Program-made: the position numbers and the translations under genes | Notes under the pieces: model-generated | Database searches by the model: none | Seen by the model: only the letters and a program-made list of their open reading frames with translations | Told to the model about the DNA's origin: nothing | Assembly: GCA_009363875.1 (NCBI GenBank) | Contig: CM018680.1 | Location: 62,655,279 to 62,719,278 of the forward strand | Direction of reading: 5' to 3' | DNA: 64,000 nucleotides | DNA from: Mikania micrantha | Taxonomy: Eukaryota > Streptophyta > Magnoliopsida > Asterales > Asteraceae | Part shown: positions 22,310 to 33,360 of the stretch, one piece after another | Layout: each line of letters begins with the position of its first letter | Numbering within the stretch: position 1 is the stretch's first letter

Positions 22310-22800
22310 GCTCTACACTAGCAGTCGTTTAGCACTTACGTAGCTCACGGATAGAAAAAAGCTCTGCACTAGCAGTCGTTTAGCAATTACGTATCTCATG
22401 AATTAGTTAAGCTTAGTCTAGCAATTACGTGTCTCCTATACAAGATACAAGCTCTGCACTAGCAGTCGTTTAGCAATTACGTATCTCATACATAGACACA
22501 AGCCATGCATACACTAGTAATCTAGCAATTACATATCTCATATAAGCAGACAAAAGCTCTGGACTACCAGAAGTTTAGCAATTACATGTCTCTTATATAG
22601 ATAATAGCTTAGCATCGTTATGTTTATGTTTAGCAATTACATACCTCATATAAGCAGACAAGAGCTCTGGACTACCAGTCGTTTAACAATTACATGTCTC
22701 TTATATAGCTAATAGCTTAGCCTCGTTACGTTTATGTTTTACATGTATCTCAATCCATAGGTACAAGCTCTGGACTACCAGTCGTTTAGCAATTACATAG
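22310..22800. repeat. tandem mini-palindrome units in LTR C
   Basis: Five or six units of about 90-100 bp, each with an AGCTCT..ACTA..AG core followed by TCGTTTAGCAATTAC and a TATCTCATA-like spacer. The core stem is CTGC-acta-GCAG in some units (22364-22375, 22454-22465) and CTGG-acta-CCAG in others (22559-22570, 22667-22678, 22770-22781). Confidence 0.85.
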
Positions 22801-22869
22801 CCTATGATTAGATACATGTACAACGTTTCATGCGCAAGTAATAGTTTCAAGCATAAAGTTTCAAGTGTC

Positions 22870-23120
22870 CACACATTGTTTCATCATGAATCCCATAGGT
22901 TTGCATAAAGTCTCATGTTTAATCATATAGTTTACACAAGTATAAGCATCAAGTCTCAAGTTTAAACATAAAGTTCTCACAAGTATAAACATCAAGTCTC
23001 ATGTTAAGCATAAAAGTTTCACAAATATAAGCATCAAGTCTCAAGTTATGCACAAAGTGATCACAAGTATAAGCATCAAGTCTCATGTTTAAAGTATAAG
23101 TTTTCACATGTATAAGCCTC
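22870..23120. repeat. short tandem repeats, CAAGTATAAGCATCAAGTCTCA
   Basis: Four or five units of about 55 bp built from ATAAGCATCAAGTCTCA and TTTCACAAGTATAAGC lie just after the mini-palindrome array. No coding is supported. Confidence 0.75.
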
Positions 23121-24002
23121 AAGTTTATGTTTAAAAGCATTAAATAACATTTCAATAGTTTATGAAAATGTTTAACATGCTTCTCATTCCCGAAGTAAAA
23201 CAAATAAGTTTGAAAAGGGACAAATGAACTTACCTTGTGTCCTTGATAGTTGGTTATGTAGAACAGGAATACGCTCACTCTTTGTTTGCCCTTTGTTGTA
23301 ATGTTCACGATCCTGTACTGATTTCATGATGTTGTAGTTTATAAATATAAGTTCATAAGGTTTCGTTGTGCGTGTAGGTGTTAGTCTTAAAGTTGACTAA
23401 CACTCGTGAGTATTGTTCATTATCCGGCCCGGAGTTCCTATATTAGTTTGTATCATGTTTAAACTTCCTTAATTGCTCAAAGTTTCTCACTTACCCTTGA
23501 ATCACAATTTATCATCTTTATGTAAAGTTTGTAAATCTCTATGTAATTTGTTTAGAATTTGTTATCACTTTGTAACAATTAAAGTGATAATCTATGAATG
23601 GTTTCATCAATCCTTTTTATCATTCGCGCATGTAATCAATAATCTTTTATCTCCATTGGACCGGATGATTCCTTAGATCCCTTAGTGTGTAATATGGGCC
23701 TAGCAATTTCTTGTGGGCCGATCTAGTGATTATTTGATCCAATTGTAGGTGGGCCTTGGGCCAACGGTATTATACGAGTAGTCCCAATTAAATGGTGATC
23801 AATTTGTGGTTATTGGGCCGCCTTATACTTGGGCTTCAAGTGTGTTAGCCGACTGAGCAAAGGTTTTGGGCCGAAGGGTTTATGTTGGGCCGAGAGTGGG
23901 CCTTGGACTATTAATTGGGACGCATTAAAGACCAAGGTTTATTTCTTGACTCGTTAAATTTGGACCAGACAAGGAGATGGGCCGAGGGGATTCCTATGTC
24001 CC

Positions 24003-24625
24003 AGCGAACCTTGGGGCCAGGTTCGGCCATTCCGGTTGCATCCTGGTTCGTTGGTCTCATGTAGGTTCGGTTTACATGGGTTTGGGGGACTAAACATAGG
24101 GTTCGGCTTCTGCTTCTCTCACGAATACATGGTTCGTGACCAATGGTTCGCCTGTAACCCTAAGGTTCGTCCAAACCGCTGCATGGATCGTTCGTGGATG
24201 AAGTAGGTTCGCGAGTAGCAGGTAGGTTCGTCTTTACATGGGTTCGTGGGGCCTACAAGAGTTCGCTTGAGAAATAGGGTTCGTCCAGTGGGTTCGCTAC
24301 ATACCAAATGGTTCGGCTAAATTCATCAGGTTTCGGTCACAGGGTGGTCAGATGGTTCGGCCGAGGATCACTAGGGTTCGCCCATGCTTGGAGGTTCGTT
24401 TGCATGGGGTTCGGCTGGGTCACACGAGAAAGGTTCGGCTCCTAGGGTTTCTGCTTGGGTTCGGCCGTATAATTCATCACTGAAGGTTCGTCACCCCCTT
24501 CGGCTCTTGCATGATAGGTTCGTGAGTCTTGCAAGGGGTTCGGTGAGCATCAAGGGTTTGCTGCCTGTGTCACTGGGAAGTAAGGTTCGGCCCTTCAATA
24601 GGTTCGGCCACCCTTACAGGGTTCG
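24003..24625. repeat. GGTTCG-word cluster in LTR C
   Basis: I count about 25 copies of GGTTCG (often GGTTCGGCC or GGTTCGTC), all in one orientation and irregularly spaced, in about 620 bp. It resembles a dispersed binding-site or word expansion, not a tandem satellite. Confidence 0.85.
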
Positions 24626-25847
24626 GCCAACCCATTGAGGTAACCCATAGCTCACCATCTTCAGCGTCATTGCATCAGACAATCCCAGCTCGTTTCCAGG
24701 GGTTGAGGCATGAAGATCGAACCTCGAGAGTGTACAGGATGCGGGGATTAGGGTTTTCAACCGGTCGGATGTGTGTGGTCGTACAAGAGGGTTAAAAACC
24801 TTAATTTTCAACAACTTTAAGGTCAAATACCTCGAAATTGGCTGGGTAACTTTGCAGATCTGTTGTACTTCTTGATAGAGGGCTTCAAGATGGTCGTTTA
24901 GGCGCAAGAATCACTTGAATTGGTCAAGAAACGAAACAATTATGGAGTTTTGAAGATCTTTAATGGTGGTGGGTGTGGGTTCCGAATTTGAGAGAGAAAG
25001 AGAGGTGTAGGGGATGAAAAATGAGAGAAACCTCTCATTTAGAGTTTTTTTATATTACGTGTGATGTCCTGGTTCGTTTCGGTTGCTCGGTTCGTAATTT
25101 CGTCGCATATACGGATTGTTACGCGTATTTTTCGTATTTTTAAACAAAAGAATTATTTTTAACCATTCGGAAGTTATTAAATTTTAATAATTATTTTAAA
25201 TTTCGTTTAATAATTTTATTTGTCGAATTTCTTTATTTTTACGCGTTTCGTTAATTCATTCGCGTTTTAAATAAAATAGTTTAGTTTAATTTTTGTATTT
25301 ATGATGAGTTTCAAAATTGTAAAATAGGAAATATTTTATTTCCCTAAATTTATGATCGTTCGTATGGTTATTCGTTTTCGTTTTCTTTTCGTCAGATCGC
25401 GTCGCCATCGCGCGTATTCGTTCGAATCGTCATTCGAACGAACACGACGATGATTTGGCTTTCTCATTCTTGTTTTCTACTGTTAAGTCATTATTTCAAA
25501 ACGTTAAACTTTCATAATCATTCATACAGATCGTCACCTATACGAATAATTAGTCGGTTTAGCATTCCGGAACAATAACCGTTAGGGTTTTGTTTTGTTT
25601 CACCTCACATACGTTTATACCCAATAGTATCAAATCAAGTTTCTGTGTTTCAACACTGTGTTGTCTGACATGTTTTCTGATTGTTAAACCCTAAGGTTTC
25701 TGTCAGATTCAGACAATCGTATAATAGTTTCATGTTAATCAAATGCATCAATAGTCCAAACATAGTTTCACGTAATGTGTACATGTTTCACCGTACGGTT
25801 TACTACTGCGATCACTGTTCCGGCACACATCCGGCACTGATGTTACA

Positions 25848-25858
25848 GTCTCCCCTTG
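25848..25858 (-). promoter_or_regulatory. polypurine tract of chromovirus C
   Basis: The minus strand reads AAGGGGAGAC directly before the LTR start TGTAACATCAG. Confidence 0.75.
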
Positions 25859-25881
25859 TTAGAGAAATTTCATCCCGAAAT

Positions 25882-26354
25882 TTAAGACTCGTTATTCGGT
25901 ACGACTTCCTCGGCAAAGAGTTGGGGATATTTGTTCTTCATGTGATCTTCACGTTCCCAAGTAAACTCGGGTTCGCGCCTTGAGTTCCATCGAACCTTAA
26001 CGATAGGAATACGGCTTCGCCTCAGTTTCTTAACCTTGTGATCCATAATCTCTAGAGGTTCTTCAACAAAACGTAAGTGTTCATCCAATTGAATTTCTTC
26101 AACAGGTATGATAAGAGTTTCATCTGCAAGGCATTTCTTCAAGTTTAAGACGTGAAACACGTCATGTACACCACTAAGTTCATCCGGTAAGCTCAATCTG
26201 TATGCTACAGGACCAATACGTTCGATTATCTCGAACGGTCCCATGTACCGTGTTGTTAGTTTGCCTTTCTTCGCGAATCTAACTACACCCTTCCATGGGG
26301 AAACCTTCAACATGACACGGTCTCCCACTTGGAATTCCAACGGCTTGCGCCGTT
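25882..26354 (-). pseudogene. chromovirus C integrase tail with chromodomain-like end
   Basis: A 3' piece of a polyprotein: EKRRKP, EFQVGDRVMLKVSPWKG, GPFEIIERIGPVAYRLSLP, VFHVLNLKKCLADE, then the chromodomain-like SRIPIVKVRW and REPEFTWEREDHMKNKYPQL. It has no internal stop but lacks the integrase core, so it is non-functional. It faces the RT of element B head to head, with the break within a few bases of 26354. Confidence 0.88.
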
Positions 26355-29175
26355 TTTCTGAAGTCTTCCCTGAAGAATTGACTGGATTGCCTCCTGTGCG
26401 ACCAGTTGAATTTTGTATTGACTTGATTCCGGGAGTAGGCCCCGTGGCTAAGGCTCCATACCGTCTAGCACCTTCGGAAATGCAGGAATTATCAAGTCAA
26501 CTTCAAGAACTACTCGACAGAGGATTCATTAGACCCAGCTCGTCGCCGTGGGGAGCACCAATATTGTTTGTTAAAAAGAAGGACGGGTCCTTCAGAATGT
26601 GCATTGATTATCAAGAACTTAATAAACTTACAATTAAGAATCGTTATCCGTTGCCACGTATTGATGACCTTTTTGACCAACTTCAAGGAGCCACTTATTT
26701 TTCAAAAATCGATCTTAGATCGGGATACCATCAAGTACGAGTCCGTGAAGAAGATATTTCTAAAACTGCTTTTCGAACCCAATACAAACATTATGAATTC
26801 ATAGTAATGTCGTTTGGGGTAACAAATGCACCTGCAATCTTCATGGACTTAATGAACCGGGTATGTAGACCCTATTTGGATAAATTCGTAATTGTGTTCA
26901 TTGATGATATCCTTATCTATTCCAAAAGTACAAAGGATCATGAGCGACATTTAACTCAAATTCTCACTTTACTAAAACATGAGAAACTCTATGCCAAATT
27001 CTCTAAATGTGAATTTTGGCTAGGGGAAGTCCAATTCTTAGGACATATAATCAGTGAGAAAGGCATACAAGTTGATCCAAGCAAGATGGAGGCTATCAAG
27101 CGATGGGAAACACCTACCACTCCAACGAAAATCAGACAATTCCTGGGATTGGCAGGATACTACCGTCGGTTCATAAGAAATTTTTCAAAAATAGCCTTAC
27201 CTTTAACAATGTTAACCCAGAAGGATAGAAAGTTCGACTGGGATGAGCCATAGGAGGAAGCATTTCAATTATTAAAAAAAAGACTTTGCAAGGCACGCAT
27301 TCTTAGTCCACCTGAAGGCACAGAAGACTTTGTGGTCTATTGTGATGCTTCTAGACAAGGATTGGGAGCTGTACTCATGCAAAGGGATAAAGTAATTGCA
27401 TATGCTTCTCGACAATTAAAGATACATGAAAAGAATTATACAACTCATGATCTAGAATTAGGAGCGGTAGTGTTCGCACTAAAAATCTGGAGACATTATC
27501 TTTATGGTACAAAGTGCACGATATACACAGACCATAAGAGTCTTCAGCATATTCTAGATCAGAAAATACTTAACATGCGACAAAGGCGATGGGTGGAACT
27601 TCTTAACGATTATGATTGTGAAATTCGATATCACCTAGGCAAAGCAAATGTAGTTGCTGATGCCTTAAGTCGCAAAGAGCAGGTAAAACCGAATCGCGCT
27701 CAAAGTTTTAGTATAACCATTCAAAACAGTTTGATTCCCCAGATACGTGAAGCTCAACAACAGGCTTGCAAGAATCAAATCCGAAAGAGGAAGGATTACA
27801 GGGATTGGTCAAACGATTAGAGAGACAATTTGATAATGTACTGTACTTCATGAATCGAGTGTGGGTTCCTTATTTTGGCAATTTGCGACAAACAATTTTG
27901 AATGAAACACATAAGTCCAAATACTCTATTCACCCCGGAGCTGATAAAATGTATTATGATCTTCGTGATTATTATTGGTGGCCTGGTATGAAGAAAGACA
28001 TTGCATTGTACGTGAACAAATGCCTGACCTGTCTGAAGGTAAAGGCAGAGCATCAAAAACCTTCCGAGTTACTACAACAACCCAAAATTCCAATGTGGAA
28101 ATGGGAGAAAATTTCTATGGATTTCATTACGAAGTTACCAAGAACTTCACAAAATCATGATTCTATATGGGTTATTGTAGATAGGTTAACAAAGTCTGCT
28201 CATTTCTTACCTATTCGTGAAGATTATACTATGGATAGACTTGCTAAACTATACACAGATGAAGTAGTAATGCGGCATGGAGTACCTATATCAATCATCT
28301 CTGATAGGGATAGTCGTTTCACGTCTAGGTTCTGGCAGACACTCCAGAATGCTTTGGGTACAAAAATATACCTGAGCACGGCTTACCATCCTCAAACAGA
28401 TGGGCAAACGGAGCGTACTAACCAAAACTTGGAAGATATGCTTAGAAGTTGTGTCATTGACTTTGGTGGTAGCTGGGACATTCATCTTCCACTCATCGAA
28501 TTCTCATACAACAATAGCTACCATACGAGTATCAAGTGTGCCCCTTTCGAAGCATTGTACGGACAAAAGTGCAGATCTCCTGTCTGTTGGTCTGAGATCG
28601 GGGAAAGTCAAATAATAGGCCCTGAATATATTCAAGAACTCACAGACAAAATTATGCTTATTCGTAAGCAAATGAAGACTGCTCAAGATCGGCAAAAGAA
28701 TTATGCTGACAATAGGAGAAAACCTATGGAATTCCAAGTGGGTGACCGAGTTATGTTGAAAGTATCTCCTTGGAAGGGTATTGTCAGATTTGACAAACGA
28801 GGAAAGCTTGCACCACGATATGTGGGACCTTTTAAAATCCTTGAAAGGATAGGATCGGTAGCATATCGACTTGAGTTACCTGCCGAGCTTAACAATATTC
28901 ATGATGTATTTCATGTCTCGAGTCTTAAGAAATGCTTACTCGAGGAATCACTAGTTGTACCTCTTGAAGAAATACAAATTGATGAAAAGCTGCAATTTAC
29001 AGAGGAACCAGTGGAACTTATGGATTGTACAGTTAAGAAACTCAAACGAAGTCGAATACCGATTGTGAAAGTCAAGTAGAACTCTAAGCGCGGACCTGAG
29101 TTTACTTGGGAGCGTGAGGATCGCATGATGGAAAAGTATCCTCACCTATTTTCACGAAAAACTGATTTCAAATGA
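26354..29175 (+). pseudogene. chromovirus B pol (RT-RH-INT-chromodomain), broken
   Basis: RT reads from SEVFPEELTGLPP through KKKDGSFRMCIDYQELNKL and the active site VIVFIDDILIYS. A TAG at 27251-27253 interrupts the linker before RNase H (YCDASRQGLG, LELGAV, TDHKSL, VVADALSR). The frame shifts near 27775. Integrase follows with its zinc finger (CLTCLKVKAEH) and triad Asp (IWVIVDR), Asp (ISDRDSR) and Glu (GQTERTNQNLE). Another TAG at 29077-29079 falls at the conserved Trp of the VKVRW chromodomain motif (TGG to TAG), then REDRMMEKYPHLF to a stop at 29173-29175. Three lesions show long-term decay. Confidence 0.92.
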
Positions 29176-29208
29176 GTTTCACAAAAATTTCGGGACGAAA
29201 TTTCTCTA

Positions 29209-29220
29209 ACGAGGGCAGAA
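29209..29220 (+). promoter_or_regulatory. polypurine tract of chromovirus B
   Basis: CGAGGGCAGAA directly precedes the 3' LTR at 29221, in the same context (AAATTTCTCTAAC upstream) as that of element C on the other strand. Confidence 0.75.
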
Positions 29221-32200
29221 TGTGACATTTTGTTCTTTACTACAAGGTAATTTCCTAAATTCATGAATTAACATTTTAATTAATTAAATCCTGATTGAAT
29301 ATGTATATACATGTGAATCTGTGTATATATGTAAGGAAATTACAAGACGAAACAAATCACATTGTGACATTATGCAAAATTGCCGAATTACGCGAAATTT
29401 TTATAATAATGACCAAAAACCAAATTCAATGGCCCAAAATAACTTAATATCAATTATACGATGAATTGAAGTGAAATAAGTGATAGCATAATGAAATCAA
29501 AGAATCCTTAAGGTCAATAAGTCAAATTGCGAAAATCTGCGAAAATGCAATTCGGCATGGGTAATTGGCAAATTCATGACAACTTGAACTTCCTAATCAC
29601 ATTATAATCATAATGGGATGTAATTGGAAGCATGACAATGATAATTGATCATTATTAGCAATTCCTGAAATTATACGCGAAAAGCCGAACAAACGATCGC
29701 GAAAATGGCAAAAAAATCAAACCAACCCTTGATTGTTCTAACTCTATCCTATTGTTCCATGTTTATCCCATTCTATCTGATTAAAATAAGATAAATATGA
29801 AAGAAAATAAAATATTTAAACTTGGAAAACAAGTGGTGGCAAATAAAACCAAAAATCTTGACTTTGGTCAAGTTTTCTACACCATTCTTTCCTTCCCCAA
29901 GACTCCAAACTCGACCAGGATCTTCCTCATCACTTCTGGAACCTTAAACACCCTTCAAACATCAGTTCTAACCAATTCCAAGTGATATCCAAGCCCAAGA
30001 TCAAGTGGAACCAAGAATCAAGCTCCTAAAGATGGATTTTTGGTGATTTTCAAGCCAATCCTTGGCCAAGTAAGTTTCTAACTCAATACTTGATTCAAAT
30101 AGCTTCATATGACTTAAATAAACATGTTTGAATAATTGGTGAAGTTTGAAAATCATCAGATCTTGAAAACCCATGAAAAATGGCATTTTGGTCCAAAAAG
30201 TGGATTTTTCAAAGTTGTCAAAATTGAGAATTTTTTTTTCACAAAACACTAGATATATGTAAAAAAATAGGATCTGGAGATTTTGGCCCGGAAAAAGTGC
30301 GACGAAATTGATTTGGCTCACAAAAACCTTGAATGGCTCACTGTTGGCCGCTGCGGCCAGGACGCGCCCATGCGTGGCCCCAACGAGGCACGGGACGCGG
30401 CCCCTATTCCCGGCCATTCTAGGCCATTACCGAGGAAATCCAAGTTGCGACCAACAAGGTGCCGGCCAAAGCCAAGCCAAGGCCATGCGGCCAAGGCCAA
30501 GGCCATGCGGCCTAGGCCAAGGCCACCGGCCAAGACCACAGAGCCACCAGCTGAGGCCACCGAGCCACCTCCAAGCCACCGCCGCCAACCACCAGCAGCC
30601 GGCTACCACCGGCTTTCGGATTATTCCGGCCAAAAATTCCGGCAATTATTGCCGCCGGCAGAATATTCCGGCGAATATTCCGGCAAGGTGGAATATTTTG
30701 GCGAATATTCCGGCCAAAAAATCTGATTTTGTCCGTTTTGCGTTCTGAACTGCGTTTCGCGCTCCGGTTCGCAATCCGATGATCCGTCTTCGATAAAAAG
30801 GACATATTTTGAATCGATTTCGCATTCCGGACTCGATTTCGCGATCCATTTTACAATCCGGTGATCCGATTTTTGTCTGATTTCTGATTAACACTCTGGT
30901 TTCAATACAGAACTCAATTTAATCTTTGAAATTCAATATGAAAACATATTCTGAATCGATTTGCATTCTGAACTCGATTTTGCAATCAATTTCATTATCC
31001 GGAAACCTGATTTTCGATCTAAAAGTCGTTTAAGAGTTTGGTTTTAACGATGGGATGCAATTATCATTAATTTACAAACAAATGAGTATAATAACTCAAT
31101 TACTAAACAGAATTAGTGATTTTGACATTACAAGTTAACTGATAACCTTATTACATTGATTCTAAATAAATAAGTGATTCAGAATCAGTTTGATGACTCG
31201 AATTACATTATCTTTGATATTAAATATCAAGGAATGTTCTAGTAATCCAAATTGGATACAAAGAACTTATAAAACCTTAATTATATGCAGAATTCAATTG
31301 AAGTTGTGTGTAACATTTTAACAACACCAGTGAGTTTTATAGACCCCTTTTAAATGTTTTGTTTACCAAAACTCGGGGATTTAATTATAATAACAATATG
31401 TTCAATTACAGTGGTATACTTATATGATTTCATTACCCACTTTTCAAATCTTTGGATTTCTAAAACTCGGGGTTTGCATTACAATTACATTTTGGTTACA
31501 TGATTCAATTACAATGACATGATTATATGTTGCTTGTGCATTTCAACTCCTGTTGATGATTACATGAAAATTGTGCCATGCTATCGTAAAAGTCCTCACA
31601 TAACAACTGTAACCAATAAACTCATGGATGAGCCGGATGATAACAATGATAGTACTATCGGGCTGACAACCCCATTCATGGGTAGATAGCGTCTACCCTT
31701 GTGTGAATGCATGTTACCATTTATTACATTACAAGATAACAGCTTAATGAAACGATATGCATTAAGAGTGAGGCTAAGGTCTTAACTTCGGGTATTACCG
31801 TCAATTACATTGTAGTCACATAGGCTTTGGTTATGGGTTTTCATGGTGAATCATATTCATAAAGTTGTGTGTGCCTAAATATTCAACATGTCATAGCATA
31901 TCATATCACGTTATCATATCTATGAACTCACCAGCATCCTTGCTGATCTTTTATATTACAAAACATTTTTCAGGGAGAAGGTAACAACTGCGAGAGTGAG
32001 GATGTGTGATTACAAGGCACGTTTAGTAACTTATAACCGGTTAATGTTGTTTAAGAATGTTAAAACTTAATGTATAATATTATAGTTATGATGTAATATA
32101 TAGTGTGTATGGTTTGCCATGGATGTATGATACCAAAGTAACAATCAGTCACACCCATCTCTACGACCTCACCATCAAGCTTCCGTGACACGATACAACA

Positions 32201-32263
32201 GTTACCGACTTCATACGTCATTCAGTGACTATATCAGGTAAAGTGAGAGATGGGGGTATGACA
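29221..32263 (+). repeat. 3' LTR of chromovirus B (3043 bp)
   Basis: It matches 15470-18356 with scattered substitutions plus about 150 extra bases near 30570-30716 built from ATTCCGGC / GAATATTCCGG words, and a shorter extra block of GGCCAAGGCCATGC words near 30480-30520. Confidence 0.93.
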
Positions 32264-32272
32264 GAAACCCTC

Positions 32273-32643
32273 CTCTATCTATCTATTATAATAAATCAAA
32301 GTTTTTTTTGACACATTGCAATTCTTAAAGAACCTCAACTTTAATTTCTTGTCTCTCTCTCTTATTAAATACACATCTTATTAAATAATAATATTAAATA
32401 TTAAATATGATTTTTATACAATTTTTTTAATTAAGAAAAATATTTGTTAATATATCAAAAATATATTGATTTTAATAAACACATTTTTAAAAAGAAAATT
32501 ATTACAAAATATACAAATGTTATAAACAATATTTTATAACAAAATGTTTGAGGAAACAAATATTAATAAATTAGTGTGTAAAAAAATAATATAATTATTT
32601 TCGTTGATGATCAACTCATGTAACACACGGGGTACTAACATAG
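32273..32643 (+). mobile_element. Helitron-like element upstream of chitinase copy 2
   Basis: It begins TCTATCTATCTATTATAATA and ends GGGGTACTAACATAG followed by T. Inner blocks match the Helitron at 932-1535: CTCAAGTTTTGTTTCTCGTC against CTCAACTTTAATTTCTTGTC, then TCTCTCTTATTAAATACAC. The terminal CTAG is ATAG here, so it may be immobile. Confidence 0.65.
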
Positions 32644-33151
32644 TGTAATGGTTAATTTAAAACTTAAGTGTATAAGATTGTGTCATGTGTATACAATCAT
32701 TATTTGATACAGAAGGCAATTTAGTCATTTGTACCATATAAAAAAACTAAATTTAATATGACAGTGTTATGTGTTACCTTCTAATATAATTTAATAAAGC
32801 TAATTATTTATTTAAAGTTTACCCACTCTTTTTTTATAAGTATGTAACTTTTTTATAATATAATATTTTTTTATAAAAATTGCACCATTTTGCTCGTTTT
32901 GTTTTCCTCTTTTCTTCCGTTATAATCTTAACTAGTTTTTTTTTCTTAATTTTTTCGAATATTCGTATATACATCAATGTAACAAATATAAACATAACAC
33001 ATTTTTTATAATGAGTTTCAACGATTTTTAGTTTACACTGTTGTAAATTAAATATGAGTTACGTTTATGATATAAACAAGCTAACCGATCTCAAACTCGT
33101 TAAAGCTTAATTAAAACTTTTGGAAGTTTTTTTTTCTTTCCTTCTTTGTTC

Positions 33152-33168
33152 TTGACTTTTAAAGTCAA
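33152..33168. promoter_or_regulatory. inverted W-box pair (WRKY site) upstream of chitinase
   Basis: TTGACTTTTAAAGTCAA is a perfect palindrome around one T with 8-bp arms, holding two TTGACT W-box cores in opposite orientation about 190 bp before the ATG. WRKY factors bind TTGAC(C/T) and commonly drive pathogen-induced chitinases; regulation here is inferred. Confidence 0.6.
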
Positions 33169-33313
33169 TTAAATTAACGACCTTTCAAATAGCTTTTTCC
33201 GACTTTGAAATGGTAAAACACGCCCAATTTGACACATTCGACTTAGGATACCAACTCACACCAGACCATTCGATACTTATCGAATTTTCCATGACCACAC
33301 CTTCTAAACACAC

Positions 33314-33320
33314 TATAAAT
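33314..33320 (+). promoter_or_regulatory. TATA box of chitinase copy 2
   Basis: TATAAAT lies 40 bp before the ATG in an otherwise A/C-rich leader. It leaves a very short 5' UTR and is the only good TATA within 100 bp. Confidence 0.65.
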
Positions 33321-33360
33321 CAACACTCACAGTTCCACCGACAAAATCATACAAACCACC

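Larger units (their letters stand above)
21536..25847 (-). repeat. 3' LTR of chromovirus C (about 4.3 kb)
   Basis: The plus strand runs TGTCACATCCCGAG ... ACTGATGTTACA, that is TG...CA. Its unusual length comes partly from internal repeats: AGCTCTGCACTAGCAG / AGCTCTGGACTACCAG units (22310-22800), CAAGTCTCA units (22870-23120) and about 25 copies of GGTTCG (24003-24625). Open frames in it look accidental. Confidence 0.82.
21536..26354 (-). mobile_element. truncated chromovirus C nested in B
   Basis: A minus-strand fragment: 3' LTR (21536-25847), PPT and the last part of integrase with its chromodomain-like tail, ending abruptly near 26354 where plus-strand RT of element B starts. Everything 5' of integrase is missing, and so is the short PR-RT linker of B, so an internal deletion removed both after nesting. 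Confidence 0.85.
15470..32263 (+). mobile_element. old Ty3/gypsy chromovirus B with a nested element
   Basis: A plus-strand element with LTRs 15470-18356 and 29221-32263 and TSD GAAAC at 15465-15469 and 32264-32268. PBS, gag-protease, RT, RNase H, integrase and chromodomain-like tail are all present but broken by stops and frameshifts. The LTRs differ by many substitutions and by a block of about 150 bp. A minus-strand chromovirus fragment (21536 to about 26354) sits between protease and RT. It lies inside the right TIR of an older DNA transposon. Confidence 0.93.
32644..33360 (+). promoter_or_regulatory. upstream region of chitinase copy 2
   Basis: AT-rich sequence without coding signal between the Helitron and the chitinase start. 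It holds an inverted W-box pair (33152-33168) and a TATA box (33314-33320). No other gene is seen. Confidence 0.6.

Noticed and set aside
22310..22800. Regular repeats as a CRISPR array
   Set aside because: This is plant nuclear DNA. Units are degenerate, spacers are themselves repeated, and there are no cas genes.
24003..24625. GGTTCG copies as tRNA B boxes or tRNA genes
   Set aside because: No A box at the right distance, no cloverleaf potential and irregular spacing; they are LTR word repeats.
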